From Andalucia godoyi (lineage: Eukaryota > Discoba > Jakobea > Jakobida > Andaluciidae), in NCBI GenBank assembly GCA_009859145.1, contig VRVR01000003.1, positions 469,121-533,120 of the forward strand: DNA of 64,000 nucleotides. The letters are read 5' to 3'. The notes beneath the pieces are model-generated. The model saw nothing but the letters and a program-made list of their open reading frames with translations. It was not told the DNA's origin and searched no databases. A program made the translations under genes and the position numbers. The first letter of the stretch is position 1. Each line of letters opens with the position of its first letter. Positions 38,332 through 45,674 of the stretch are shown here, one piece after another.

Positions 38332-39162
38332 CCCGAAATCGATAGTGCAGAAAAAGAAAGAAAAAAAAACCACAATCACGAAACGTCAAACACGGTGGAA
38401 TCCGATCGATGGGTATGACAAAACAGAATCCCAACAGCAGTGAGAATCGAGAGAAACAATGAAAAGACAATAAAGAGTAGCCAGGTTTAATACATATAAA
38501 AACACCTTCTCCCGTAGCACCTCGTTTTTATCCAATCGCAATGTTCTGTTCTTTATTTCACCCCCCAAAGATTTGAATCGAAAAAGGCAAATTCATTTTT
38601 CATTTTCTGTCGGCGGATGACCAATAGGTTCCCATGGAGGGCTGGTGTCGCAGGAAAGAACTGCGTCGCAGCAAAGAAGAGCACGATGCACATCAAGCAT
38701 TCCCACCACCTCACATCCATGCCTCAGTGTTTGCAGAATGTGACACCATCGGATGCCTTTCTTTATTTTGCATGCGATGCACTGTTCTATGCATGTTATG
38801 CGCGGTAGTATGGATTCACCCGTCACTTCGGTGGAAGCAGGACCTTTTGCATGTGCACGGTGCGCGCAGCATTCGTCTGAACAACGCCGAAGTGCGTGTT
38901 GGAGTCGATCCCCCTTCTTTCCGGCACTCTAACACAGCCCGGGTTGCAACTTTGATGATGATGATGCATCATCAGCAAAGGGTATGCATGAACCGTGCAC
39001 AATGTAGGCACAGTGTGGATGCAGGTGCCTCAACCCCCCTCCTCCCACCGACAATAAGAATGATAACAACAACACCAACAAAAAAACACCAACAAAAAAA
39101 AAAAACACCAATAGCAGAACTAAAGTACCGAAGACTGGGTACCGAAACAACGGCCATGGAGA
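38332..39162. other. 0.8-kb gap with a Fanzor tail relic
   Basis: Contains the Fanzor-like tail at 38844-38940, a gatgatgatgatgcatcatc palindromic stretch near 38955, and an A/C-rich tract of acaacaccaac(a)n at about 39065-39112. No intact gene is seen. Confidence 0.4.
38844..38940 (+). pseudogene. Decayed Fanzor/TnpB C-terminal tail (relic 4)
   Basis: The plus strand reads HVHGARSIRLNNAEV then RVGVDPPSF. This aligns without gaps to NGARNIYLKNAVR-RVGADPLPG of the 17.3-kb relic, including the NGARxI core after the RuvC-III Asp and the VGxDP tail. The DRD triad itself is degraded. Only this tail remains, surrounded by gene-free DNA. Confidence 0.5.
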
Positions 39163-39747
39163 TTACGACGACGACGGCAGCGGCTCTGGCTCCGAGATGG
39201 AAACGACTGTGAATGCGTCTGGATGGGCTCGGACGATCTTGTCTGCGTACTCGGCAACCGGCATCCTGACGGAATGCTGGAGCGAAGCTGCGTTGAAGCA
39301 CACATATGGAAAGTCGGGTGGTGGAGCAAGGACAGCAGGATCGACGAACGTGTGATAGCAGGTCTCGGCAGTCGAAACGGAAGCAGTGCTCGTGCGGGGC
39401 ACCGCGATGCACGTTCCCATTGGTGGAACACAGCCTTTGGTGAGTCCTGTCTGCTGTAGAAGCTCCTCTTCCGTCGCAAACCGCACGGACGCCTTCGACC
39501 CACCGACCTGCTTCCGGAATGCCTTGGAGTCAAACTTGCGACTTGCAGGCAAAACTGCAACGTGAAACACGGGACTTGTGCTCGGCTTCACAGTCACTGC
39601 CAGAAACAGCGCCTTGGCTCCGACTCGCAGCGGCTCACCACGGACACTTGCAGACGCTTCCGACGTCGTCGTCGCCTCATGCTCGGAAACGGTAAACGCG
39701 CACCCATTTTCCTTCAAATACAACAATACCCGTTCGTGCGCGCTCAT
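39163..39747 (-). CDS. YbaK/ProX-type aminoacyl-tRNA deacylase domain protein
   Basis: The ATG at 39747 (MSAHERVLLYLKENGCAFTV) gives 194 residues, the usual length for stand-alone YbaK/EbsC/ProX proteins. The frame is open about 33 codons further but starts there with TTG. Features: VSEHEATTTSEASA at the position of the conserved H-x-x-(x)-T substrate pocket; RVGAKALFLAV with the conserved Lys after GxxAK; LPASRKFDSKAFRKQVGGSKASVRFATEEEL matching the conserved D-K-x-R and A-x-x-E-L helix; and GCVPPMG matching the Gly-Pro loop. The family hydrolyses mischarged Cys-, Ala- or Ser-tRNA. The exact specificity is not predictable. Confidence 0.8.
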   Translation of the reverse strand: MSAHERVLLYLKENGCAFTVSEHEATTTSEASASVRGEPLRVGAKALFLAVTVKPSTSPVFHVAVLPASRKFDSKAFRKQVGGSKASVRFATEEELLQQTGLTKGCVPPMGTCIAVPRTSTASVSTAETCYHTFVDPAVLAPPPDFPYVCFNAASLQHSVRMPVAEYADKIVRAHPDAFTVVSISEPEPLPSSS

Positions 39748-40048
39748 CTCCACCAGTGCGAACTCGGTGTCACACACCGAGTTTCCTTCATCTTTATTGA
39801 GGAGCAGCAGCATGAATGCGTTTGTCACACAGACTTTGGCCCTCAAAGCACGCGAGGCACGCTGGATAATTTTCTAGCATCACGTGGTGCTACGTTATCC
39901 GCACCTTGCGTTCAGATGACGCGTGGTCTTTTTTTGCGCACGTCTTTTGCAGAAAGAGTGCTTGGCATCATACATATATTTTTTAAATTTAAAATTAATT
40001 TTTTAAAAAGTGTTTGAGGTTTTTCTGGAGTGCAGCCAGCAGGAAGCA
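39748..40048. promoter_or_regulatory. Divergent promoter region (YbaK/MPP6)
   Basis: About 300 nt including an A/T-rich stretch with tacatatattttttaaattt near 39972-40005, roughly 50-75 nt before the MPP6 start. Confidence 0.35.
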
Positions 40049-40528
40049 ATGTCGGGCAAGATATCCGACCGTCTTGCAAAGATGAAGTTTATGCAACGAG
40101 CGAGCCAATCAGAATCGCAGTCACAGTCACGGTCGCAGGAATCGTCTGTCGCCTCGTTGTCGCGAACGTCCGCTACGGTCGCGGAAGAGCACTGGGTGGT
40201 GGAGGGGTACTCGAGGATTGTACAGAGCGCGGTAGCTCCAGCAGTGTCAACATTCGATGAGTATCCAGATGCGCTGTTTGAAGTGCTTCCCGGCCGTCGG
40301 TCTTTTGGCCGCAAGAATCCGGCGGTGGAAAAGGCAATTTCTCGGCTCATTGCTGGCGACACGACAGCCGATGATGTGCTGCCAGTCGATGCGGACGGAG
40401 TCGAGGTGGACGATCAGGAGATGGCGGCACGGTGGATGAAGAGCAGTAGAAAGGCAGACCGCTCGCACTTGGACGTCGAACGCAGCCGCGGGCAGCGGGA
40501 GCGGCCCAACAAGAAGACGAAGAGATGA
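40049..40528 (+). CDS. MPHOSPH6: MPP6 (M-phase phosphoprotein 6), nuclear exosome cofactor
   Basis: The ATG at 40049 gives 159 residues starting SGKISDRLAKMKFMQRA, the highly conserved RL-x-MKFMQR motif with which MPP6 clamps the exosome core. EEHWVV follows at about residue 50, and GRRSFGRKNPAVEKAI at about 85 is the other family signature (GRxSFxxxNPxVE). The tail is Lys/Arg-rich with KKTKR, a plausible nuclear signal. MPP6 tethers Mtr4 and Rrp6 to the nuclear exosome for rRNA and ncRNA processing. Ski2, the cytoplasmic exosome helicase, lies about 5 kb away; co-location is probably accidental. Confidence 0.85.
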   Translation: MSGKISDRLAKMKFMQRASQSESQSQSRSQESSVASLSRTSATVAEEHWVVEGYSRIVQSAVAPAVSTFDEYPDALFEVLPGRRSFGRKNPAVEKAISRLIAGDTTADDVLPVDADGVEVDDQEMAARWMKSSRKADRSHLDVERSRGQRERPNKKTKR

Positions 40529-40935
40529 GCATTTTCTGGTAGTGCGCCGTGGTGTGCGATGACCTTTGTCGCGAATATTGTGGGATTGGGGGTTGTTTTG
40601 TTCTGTTTTGCTGACTGTACATAAAGATCCAGAAAAAAAATATAGAAAAAGAGAAGGAACAGACCAAGCCGAATTGAGAGACTTGCATGCAAAAGAGTAA
40701 AAAGGAGCACGAGAGAGAAACACACACAAACACACAGAGAAAAGAACGGCGACAAGGGGAACGCGACAATTTATTTTGCCAGTGGGCTCAACGCGGAAGG
40801 AGAGCACAACGAAAAAACTGGGATAGTCCTCGGTGCACAGAAGAACTTGCGGATGCAGGCTAAAACAACGAACGGAGAATAATGACAGTTGTTTTTTTTT
40901 GTAGTCTCGGCATCGCGGAGCAGCGTCCGAACAGC
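40529..40935. other. Convergent gap MPP6/eL41
   Basis: Contains an acacacaaacacacag tract near 40720-40737; otherwise no gene or RNA seen. Confidence 0.4.
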
Positions 40936-41013
40936 TTACTTGGAGCGCTGCTTGACTTTTCGGCGCTTGCGCTTCAGGCGGCGCATACGTTTCTTCCTCC
41001 ACTTCTCACGCAT
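40936..41013 (-). CDS. RPL41: 60S ribosomal protein eL41
   Basis: Twenty-five codons from the ATG at 41013: MREKWRKKRMRRLKRKRRK and then VKQRSK. This differs from the near-universal eL41 sequence at only a few positions. eL41 is the shortest ribosomal protein and forms an intersubunit bridge helix. It is intact, intronless and divergent from RPL14, with a shared promoter region. Many automated callers would miss it because of its length. Confidence 0.95.
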   Translation of the reverse strand: MREKWRKKRMRRLKRKRRKVKQRSK

Positions 41014-41485
41014 TGTTTCTAGAAAACCGTAGTGAAGATGGAGAAAAGGAAGGGGAAGAGGAGGAGGGGAAAAAAAAGAGGAAAAAGAAAAGGAAAAAAA
41101 GAAGGAAGAGACTGTGAAAAACCGTCCAAAGGACTCCCTCGAGAACACAAGAGGGGCAATTCATTTGAAGTTCGGTAGGGTTGCAGATTTGTGGAAATTT
41201 GAAACCGATGAAGGCTCTAGGGTTATCCCATGACAGCCATGACATGGCACTGTTTTCTTTAATGAACGGCTTCTTAATGAGACAGGGTTTTTTTCCTCGG
41301 TAACCCTAGCCCTATTTCCTGCAAGCCAGTTTCCCCCTTTCTCGGTTTTCCGACGGCCCACGCAGAGCATAATCCAATTGACTCTTCTGTTTCTTTTTCT
41401 CCCCTTCTCCCCTTCTCCCTTTTCCCCTTCTTTTCCCCCTTCTTGGATCAGAGCATTTCATTCTCCACACGTAATTTTCATCGAG
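41014..41485. promoter_or_regulatory. Bidirectional ribosomal-protein promoter with telo-box-like motifs
   Basis: This 472-nt region separates the eL41 and eL14 starts. It contains tagggtt at 41176-41182 and 41218-41224, and aaccctag at 41302-41309 (reverse orientation). A dense pyrimidine tract at about 41390-41447 lies just before the eL14 ATG, and its mirror (A/G-rich) lies at 41035-41110 just before eL41. TAGGGTT (telo-box) elements are established regulators of ribosomal-protein genes in plants. Their role here is inference. Confidence 0.55.
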
Positions 41486-41896
41486 ATGACTTATTCCCGT
41501 TTCATCGAAATTGGACGCCTTGTTGTCTTCACAAACGGTGACAACACCGGAAAGGTTGCAACCATCATTGACATCGTCGATTCGAACCGAGTGATTGTCG
41601 ATGGCCCCTTGTCTGGAGTGAACCGCCAAGTCGTGAACTTGCGCGAGTGTGCAGTGACGGACCTCAAGACCCAGATCCCCCGCAACATCGGATTTTCGAC
41701 TTTGAAGGACATCCTCACCAAGGAGAAGACCGTTGAGAAGTGGAATGCCTCTGCCTGGGCCGCCAAGATCTCCAACCGTGATGCGCGTGCAAACTTGAAC
41801 GATTTCGGTCGCTTCAAGGTTATGGTTGCCCGCAAGACCCGAGCTGCCGCCGTCCAAAAGGAGTTTGTTGCCCTCAAGAAGAAGGCCAAGCTGTAA
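41486..41896 (+). CDS. RPL14: 60S ribosomal protein eL14
   Basis: 136 residues from the ATG at 41486. MTYSRFIEIGRLVVFTNGD is the KOW/SH3-like N-terminus of eL14 (FVEVGRVAYV-like). GKVATIIDIVDSNRVIVDGP follows, with P at the conserved turn, then the helical region (WNASAWAAKISNRDARANLN) and the basic C-terminus ALKKKAKL. It is a large-subunit protein of the cytosolic ribosome. It is intact, intronless, and has a pyrimidine-rich 5' leader. Confidence 0.95.
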   Translation: MTYSRFIEIGRLVVFTNGDNTGKVATIIDIVDSNRVIVDGPLSGVNRQVVNLRECAVTDLKTQIPRNIGFSTLKDILTKEKTVEKWNASAWAAKISNRDARANLNDFGRFKVMVARKTRAAAVQKEFVALKKKAKL

Positions 41897-41933
41897 TCCA
41901 TAGATGAAACCCATTGCTGCGCGAGTGATCCCA

Positions 41934-41939
41934 AATAAA
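41934..41939 (+). terminator. Possible polyadenylation signal of RPL14
   Basis: AATAAA 38 nt after the RPL14 stop codon, a normal position for a eukaryotic poly(A) hexamer. Confidence 0.45.
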
Positions 41940-42121
41940 TGTTTACACGTGTATAAAATGGGGAAGAAAAGCTCTTACAAGCCTCCCACACTCCATCGTC
42001 GTCATTCCTTCTTCCGTCCTTTATGCCTTTCTGTGGTTTTTCTTTTTCTTTTTCTTTTCTTTTTGTTTTTGTGCTCTCCTTTCCAAGTTTCCCTCCTCAT
42101 TCCTCAGCAGCAGAATTTGAC

Positions 42122-42712
42122 ATGTCGGCCACCCCAACCAGCCACGGCACCGCCGGCAGTAGCAACACCGTGCTGTCGAATCGTCTGAAGCGCGAGCTGC
42201 AGCAGCTGTCGACGGATCCTCCACCAGGTGTGACTGCGTATCCTGTGGACGATGACATTATGCACTGGCACGCGCAGCTGACGGGCCCAGACTCGTCCGT
42301 CTTTGAAAACGGAAGCTTTGATCTCGACGTCCGCATCCCCGACAGATACCCATTCACCCCGCCGTCTGTCCGTTTCGCGACCCCTGTCTACCACCCTAAC
42401 ATCGACGAAGCGGGTCGCATATGCCTAGATTTGCTCAAGGCCGGCTGGAAGCCAAGCTTGAACCTCGCGACTCTACTTACTAGTATCAGGCTTTTACTCG
42501 TATCTCCCAACTGCGACGATGCTCTCGTTGCTGAAATCGCAAAAGAATACGTCTCAAACAAGGACGCGTACGAAAAAAACGCACGAAAATGGACTGCTAT
42601 GCACGCGGTGAAGCACGTGACCAAGGCACCGTCCGCCACGCGCCAGCCAGCATCTGCAGAGACCATCGAACCGCCAAAAGAAAAGAAGCCCCGGCTGGTC
42701 GGAAAGTCTTGA
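42122..42712 (+). CDS. UBE2T: E2 ubiquitin-conjugating enzyme, UBE2T-like
   Basis: The ATG at 42122 gives 196 residues. The UBC fold is clear: RLKRELQQLSTDPPPGVTAY, then DRYPFTPPSVRFATPVYHPN, GRICLDLL with active-site Cys101, GWKPSLNLATLLTSIRLLL, and PNCDDALVAEIAKEY. NIDEAGRICLD and NARKWTAMHAV match UBE2T (NID-AGRICLD and NARQWT-HA) better than UBE2D or UBE2N. UBE2T monoubiquitinates FANCD2/FANCI with FANCL in crosslink repair. The HPN motif is intact, so the enzyme is probably active. The Lys-rich tail ending KKPRLVGKS resembles a nuclear signal. Confidence 0.8.
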   Translation: MSATPTSHGTAGSSNTVLSNRLKRELQQLSTDPPPGVTAYPVDDDIMHWHAQLTGPDSSVFENGSFDLDVRIPDRYPFTPPSVRFATPVYHPNIDEAGRICLDLLKAGWKPSLNLATLLTSIRLLLVSPNCDDALVAEIAKEYVSNKDAYEKNARKWTAMHAVKHVTKAPSATRQPASAETIEPPKEKKPRLVGKS

Positions 42713-42803
42713 GTTGTTGTGCAGGTTCCTCAGAGTCGCTGCGCAAATGGCGCACAGAAGAACAATCCCATACAAAAGGATACCAAAGTGGCTCGGCTGT
42801 AAG

Positions 42804-42810
42804 ATAGAGA

Positions 42811-42867
<57 letters not shown>
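42804..42867. repeat. (GA)n microsatellite
   Basis: About 60 nt of GA dinucleotides with one or two interruptions, just after UBE2T. Confidence 0.9.
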
Positions 42868-42869
<2 letters not shown>

Positions 42870-42877
42870 TGAGAGAA

Positions 42878-43072
42878 TCACAATTTTAGCAGGCTGCTTG
42901 TCGCTGTATTGGATCGCAGGATGATTGATGCCCACTTCTGCGTTGCTGCCTCTGTGCTCTGGCAGTGGTCCGCGATAGTGTCTGACAAAATGACAAGCTG
43001 GTCAAGCGTGCTGTTGATTGCGTCTACCTTTTCTTTTGCGTTCGTCGCCCAGACAAGCTCCTTTGCCGACAT
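42878..43072 (-). CDS. Small helical protein, possibly Dad2-like
   Basis: The ATG at 43072 gives 64 residues, MSAKELVWATNAKEKVDAIN and then a continuous amphipathic helix with LDQLVILSDTIADHCQST, KWASIILRSNT and a C-terminal LLKL. The pattern of a long helix, a late Trp (xxKWxxIIxR) and this length is reminiscent of DASH-complex Dad2, which ends in a similar nWxxvlR segment. That is weak evidence. Other small coiled-coil subunits are possible. Confidence 0.45.
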   Translation of the reverse strand: MSAKELVWATNAKEKVDAINSTLDQLVILSDTIADHCQSTEAATQKWASIILRSNTATSSLLKL

Positions 43073-43923
43073 GTTTCTTTCCTCGCAATGATACAAATTT
43101 AAAATAAAATAAAATAGTAAATGAATTCGTATACGAGATGCAGAAAACGCAAAACAAAACAAAACAGAAAAAAAAAACCGGCGGAAAGGAAAAAAACTCC
43201 TAAGCCTGAAAGGACAGTCCCGCTTTTCAACAACGAAGAGTTTGGGCGGGCTCCGCGTACGACTGCACGATTAAACCTCGTCCATCGCCAACATGGTGCA
43301 AGAAGCACGGCGGATCGTCCGTACTCAGTCTTGCATCGGAAGCGGATGTGAATTCAATCCAGAATGAGGTGTCAGGCCCCCGCCGTATACCAACTTACTT
43401 CCAGTAGACATTGCGCACACCATTCCGATCTCTCGATCCAGACGAGCCGGGCATCGCGGGTGCCGGAAGGCAGAGTCATATGGGACAGGGTGTCCCGCGG
43501 GGTGCACAGCTGTTTCTCCTCTTGGCGCTTTTCTTCATGCAGCGAGAATCGCGGGACGAACGTCTGCCACGCCGTGCACGTCTGCTGCAACAAAAGAAGA
43601 AGAAAAAAAAGACTCGCTTGAGATGCTGGGAAAAGAGGAATTTTTTATACGCAAACTTGAAGTACGGAGAACGCTCGAGTGAACCAAGAACAGGAAGTTG
43701 TATGGCAGACGATGGATCCCTCCCACACACGGGGGGGGGGGGGGGGGAAATCTGAAGAAAGGCAAGTCAACCACCAACGTTGTCAAGCGCATGATGGATA
43801 CCGTCTCCCTCCAACGAAGTAGCACCACCGCCATCACTATTGTTGGGTCCCTTCAAGACAAAAAAAGATCATCTCGTGCAGCGCTGTTGTCGCATACAGA
43901 GTGGGGCGAAAAAGAATAATATA
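43073..43923. other. 0.85-kb gap with a Fanzor tail relic and a poly-G tract
   Basis: Holds the minus-strand Fanzor-like tail at 43326-43470 and a 17-nt G run at 43731-43747. No other gene is convincing. Confidence 0.4.
43326..43470 (-). pseudogene. Decayed Fanzor/TnpB C-terminal tail (relic 3)
   Basis: The minus strand reads HPRCPARLDREI, then after a two-base shift NGVRNVYWK, and the original frame ends HPLPMQD with a stop at 43326. Zn-ribbon-like Cys followed by LDRExNGxRN is the C-terminal RuvC-III layout of TnpB/Fanzor. The PLP-MQD ending also matches the 17.3-kb relic (PLPGNGMQD). The rest of the nuclease is missing. Confidence 0.55.
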
Positions 43924-44175
43924 ATGTTCAAACTGCAGCAGTTGAATGCTGAAGAGCTGGAGCGTGTGCAAGATGTTATTCTGCGTGTTTTGATGCTTGT
44001 CATACTTGGGGTTGTTGCCGCTGAGCCGCGATTTCTGCTCGCTGTGGGAGCGTTTTTGGGCCAGATTCTGTCCGCAGTCCTATCGTCTTTACATAATCTG
44101 GCTGGACTTCCATTCGCAGCCGTGAGCACACCTGCTGTCTTCCATCATCACTTGCTTCTTGCCACCCAGTCGTGA
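43924..44175 (+). CDS. Small hydrophobic protein, unknown
   Basis: The ATG at 43924 gives 83 residues: a charged start (MFKLQQLNAEELERVQDV), then two hydrophobic stretches (VLMLVILGVVAAEPRFLLAV and LGQILSAVLSSLHNLAGL). It could be a small membrane protein. No family recognised. Confidence 0.35.
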   Translation: MFKLQQLNAEELERVQDVILRVLMLVILGVVAAEPRFLLAVGAFLGQILSAVLSSLHNLAGLPFAAVSTPAVFHHHLLLATQS

Positions 44176-44322
44176 GTACGTGCTGGCATCCATACTTTGG
44201 CTTTCCCCCGTCGATGCACCATGCCTCGTCTTCTGTGCATATTTTACAACGATTCTTGACCTCGGTTGTCTGCGTTTTATACCCCCTCCCCCTCTTCTTC
44301 TTTCTCCCTTCCTGCATGTCGA

Positions 44323-45150
44323 TTACAGATAGGACAAGCTGATGCCTCCTTGGGTCATCCAGGCACCACCGTCAACAACGAGGGTAGAGCCCGAGACGAA
44401 CGCTGCGGCATCCGAGCACAAGTACAGCGATGCCAGAGCAATGTCCTCGTTGCATCCAAAACGAGTAAGAGGAGTCATTTTCTGCAAATCCTCGCTCATC
44501 TTGTCGGGAAGGAGTCGCTTGAAGCCCTCTGTGGACGCAATGGCACCCGGTGCCACCGAGTTGACTCGCACATTCGCGAGTTTTCCCCACTCTACGGCCA
44601 AATGCTTGGTCAACCCGTCGATTGCAGACTTTGCCGCACCGGCATGTGCCTGCATGGGCATTCCTGTATAGTGCAGATTCATCGAGATGTTCAGAATGAC
44701 TCCTGATTTTTGCTTGATAAACGCCTTGTTCATGACCGACTGGCTCATCAGGAATGTTCCCACGGTGTCGATTTCCATGACAGTGCGGAATGCTCGCGCA
44801 GAGATCTTGTGTGCCGGCACAAGGAAGTTTCCAGCAGCGCCGTTCACAAGGATGTTGATGCGTCCGTGCGCGGAAACCACGGCAGAAACAGCCTTTTCGA
44901 TTTGTTCTTGCTCCCGGACATCACACACCTGGTATGAGATGCGAGAACTGGAGTTTGGAACTTGGGAAGCAAGAAGCTTCGTGGCCGACTGCAGTTTGTC
45001 TTCTGTTCTGGACATGATCACACACGTTGCTCCGTGCTCGAGGAAACACTTGGTGATGCCGAGGCAGATGCCGCTCGCGCCTCCCGTGATAATGCACACC
45101 TTTCCAGAAAGTGCTGTCGGCGAAAACACGTCCACTGGTGCTTTCGACAT
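44323..45150 (-). CDS. DECR2: 2,4-dienoyl-CoA reductase, peroxisomal type (SDR)
   Basis: This 275-residue short-chain dehydrogenase has the cofactor motif ITGGASGICLG (TGxxxGIG type, with Cys-Leu in place of the third Gly), the NADPH-related Arg in IMSRTEDKL, NGAAGNFLVP (DECR-type NCAAGNFL), QAHAGAAKSAIDGLTKHLAV with the DECR-type AK, and VDGGAWMT near the end. These match DECR2/SPS19, which reduces 2,4-dienoyl-CoA during beta-oxidation of polyunsaturated fatty acids. The C-terminus is SYL, not canonical SKL/AKL, so peroxisomal import by PTS1 is uncertain. An ACSF2-like acyl-CoA ligase lies about 7 kb away. Confidence 0.88.
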   Translation of the reverse strand: MSKAPVDVFSPTALSGKVCIITGGASGICLGITKCFLEHGATCVIMSRTEDKLQSATKLLASQVPNSSSRISYQVCDVREQEQIEKAVSAVVSAHGRINILVNGAAGNFLVPAHKISARAFRTVMEIDTVGTFLMSQSVMNKAFIKQKSGVILNISMNLHYTGMPMQAHAGAAKSAIDGLTKHLAVEWGKLANVRVNSVAPGAIASTEGFKRLLPDKMSEDLQKMTPLTRFGCNEDIALASLYLCSDAAAFVSGSTLVVDGGAWMTQGGISLSYL

Positions 45151-45202
45151 TTATTAAAAACACAGACACAGACACACAGACACAGACACACAGACACACA
45201 CA

Positions 45203-45254
<52 letters not shown>
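45151..45254. repeat. (CA)/(CT) microsatellite before DECR2
   Basis: CACAGA repeats to about 45204, then about 25 CT units at 45205-45254, immediately upstream of the DECR2 ATG (minus strand). Confidence 0.9.
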
Positions 45255-45258
<4 letters not shown>

Positions 45259-45674
45259 TAATTGACTCTTTTCCAAATGAAATAACAGCAAAACAGTCAA
45301 TCAAATGAAAGCACAGAAGACAGAATAGAAGATCGGCTCCTCCATTTCAATGCGCAGATGGAAGCCGATGGTACAGCAGGCGGCGGTCGCAGTCCCCGAC
45401 GCAAAAAATGTTTGAAAACCTCCGACGGCGACTCGACAGGCGAGGCATGAAGGAGTCGCATGACTGTCGTCTTTTCTTCCGACCACCTTCTCCGCCACAA
45501 AGAGCCATCATCGATGCATGATCCGACACACTCACGTCCTCTTCCCTTCCTTTCTTCGAGTCTTTTAATTTTAATGTTAATTTTAATTTTAATTTATATA
45601 TATATAGATATATATATATATATATATATAAGTTTCTTTCCGCTTCTGCATTGCTGGTGAACAGGAATTTCGGA
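45255..45674. promoter_or_regulatory. Divergent region with a (TA)n tract and a possible ABCG leader
   Basis: Contains TTTTAA repeats and a (TA)n tract at about 45594-45630. An ATG at 45514 opens a 48-codon hydrophobic ORF, out of frame with the ABCG gene, that ends just before the ABCG ATG. Confidence 0.45.
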
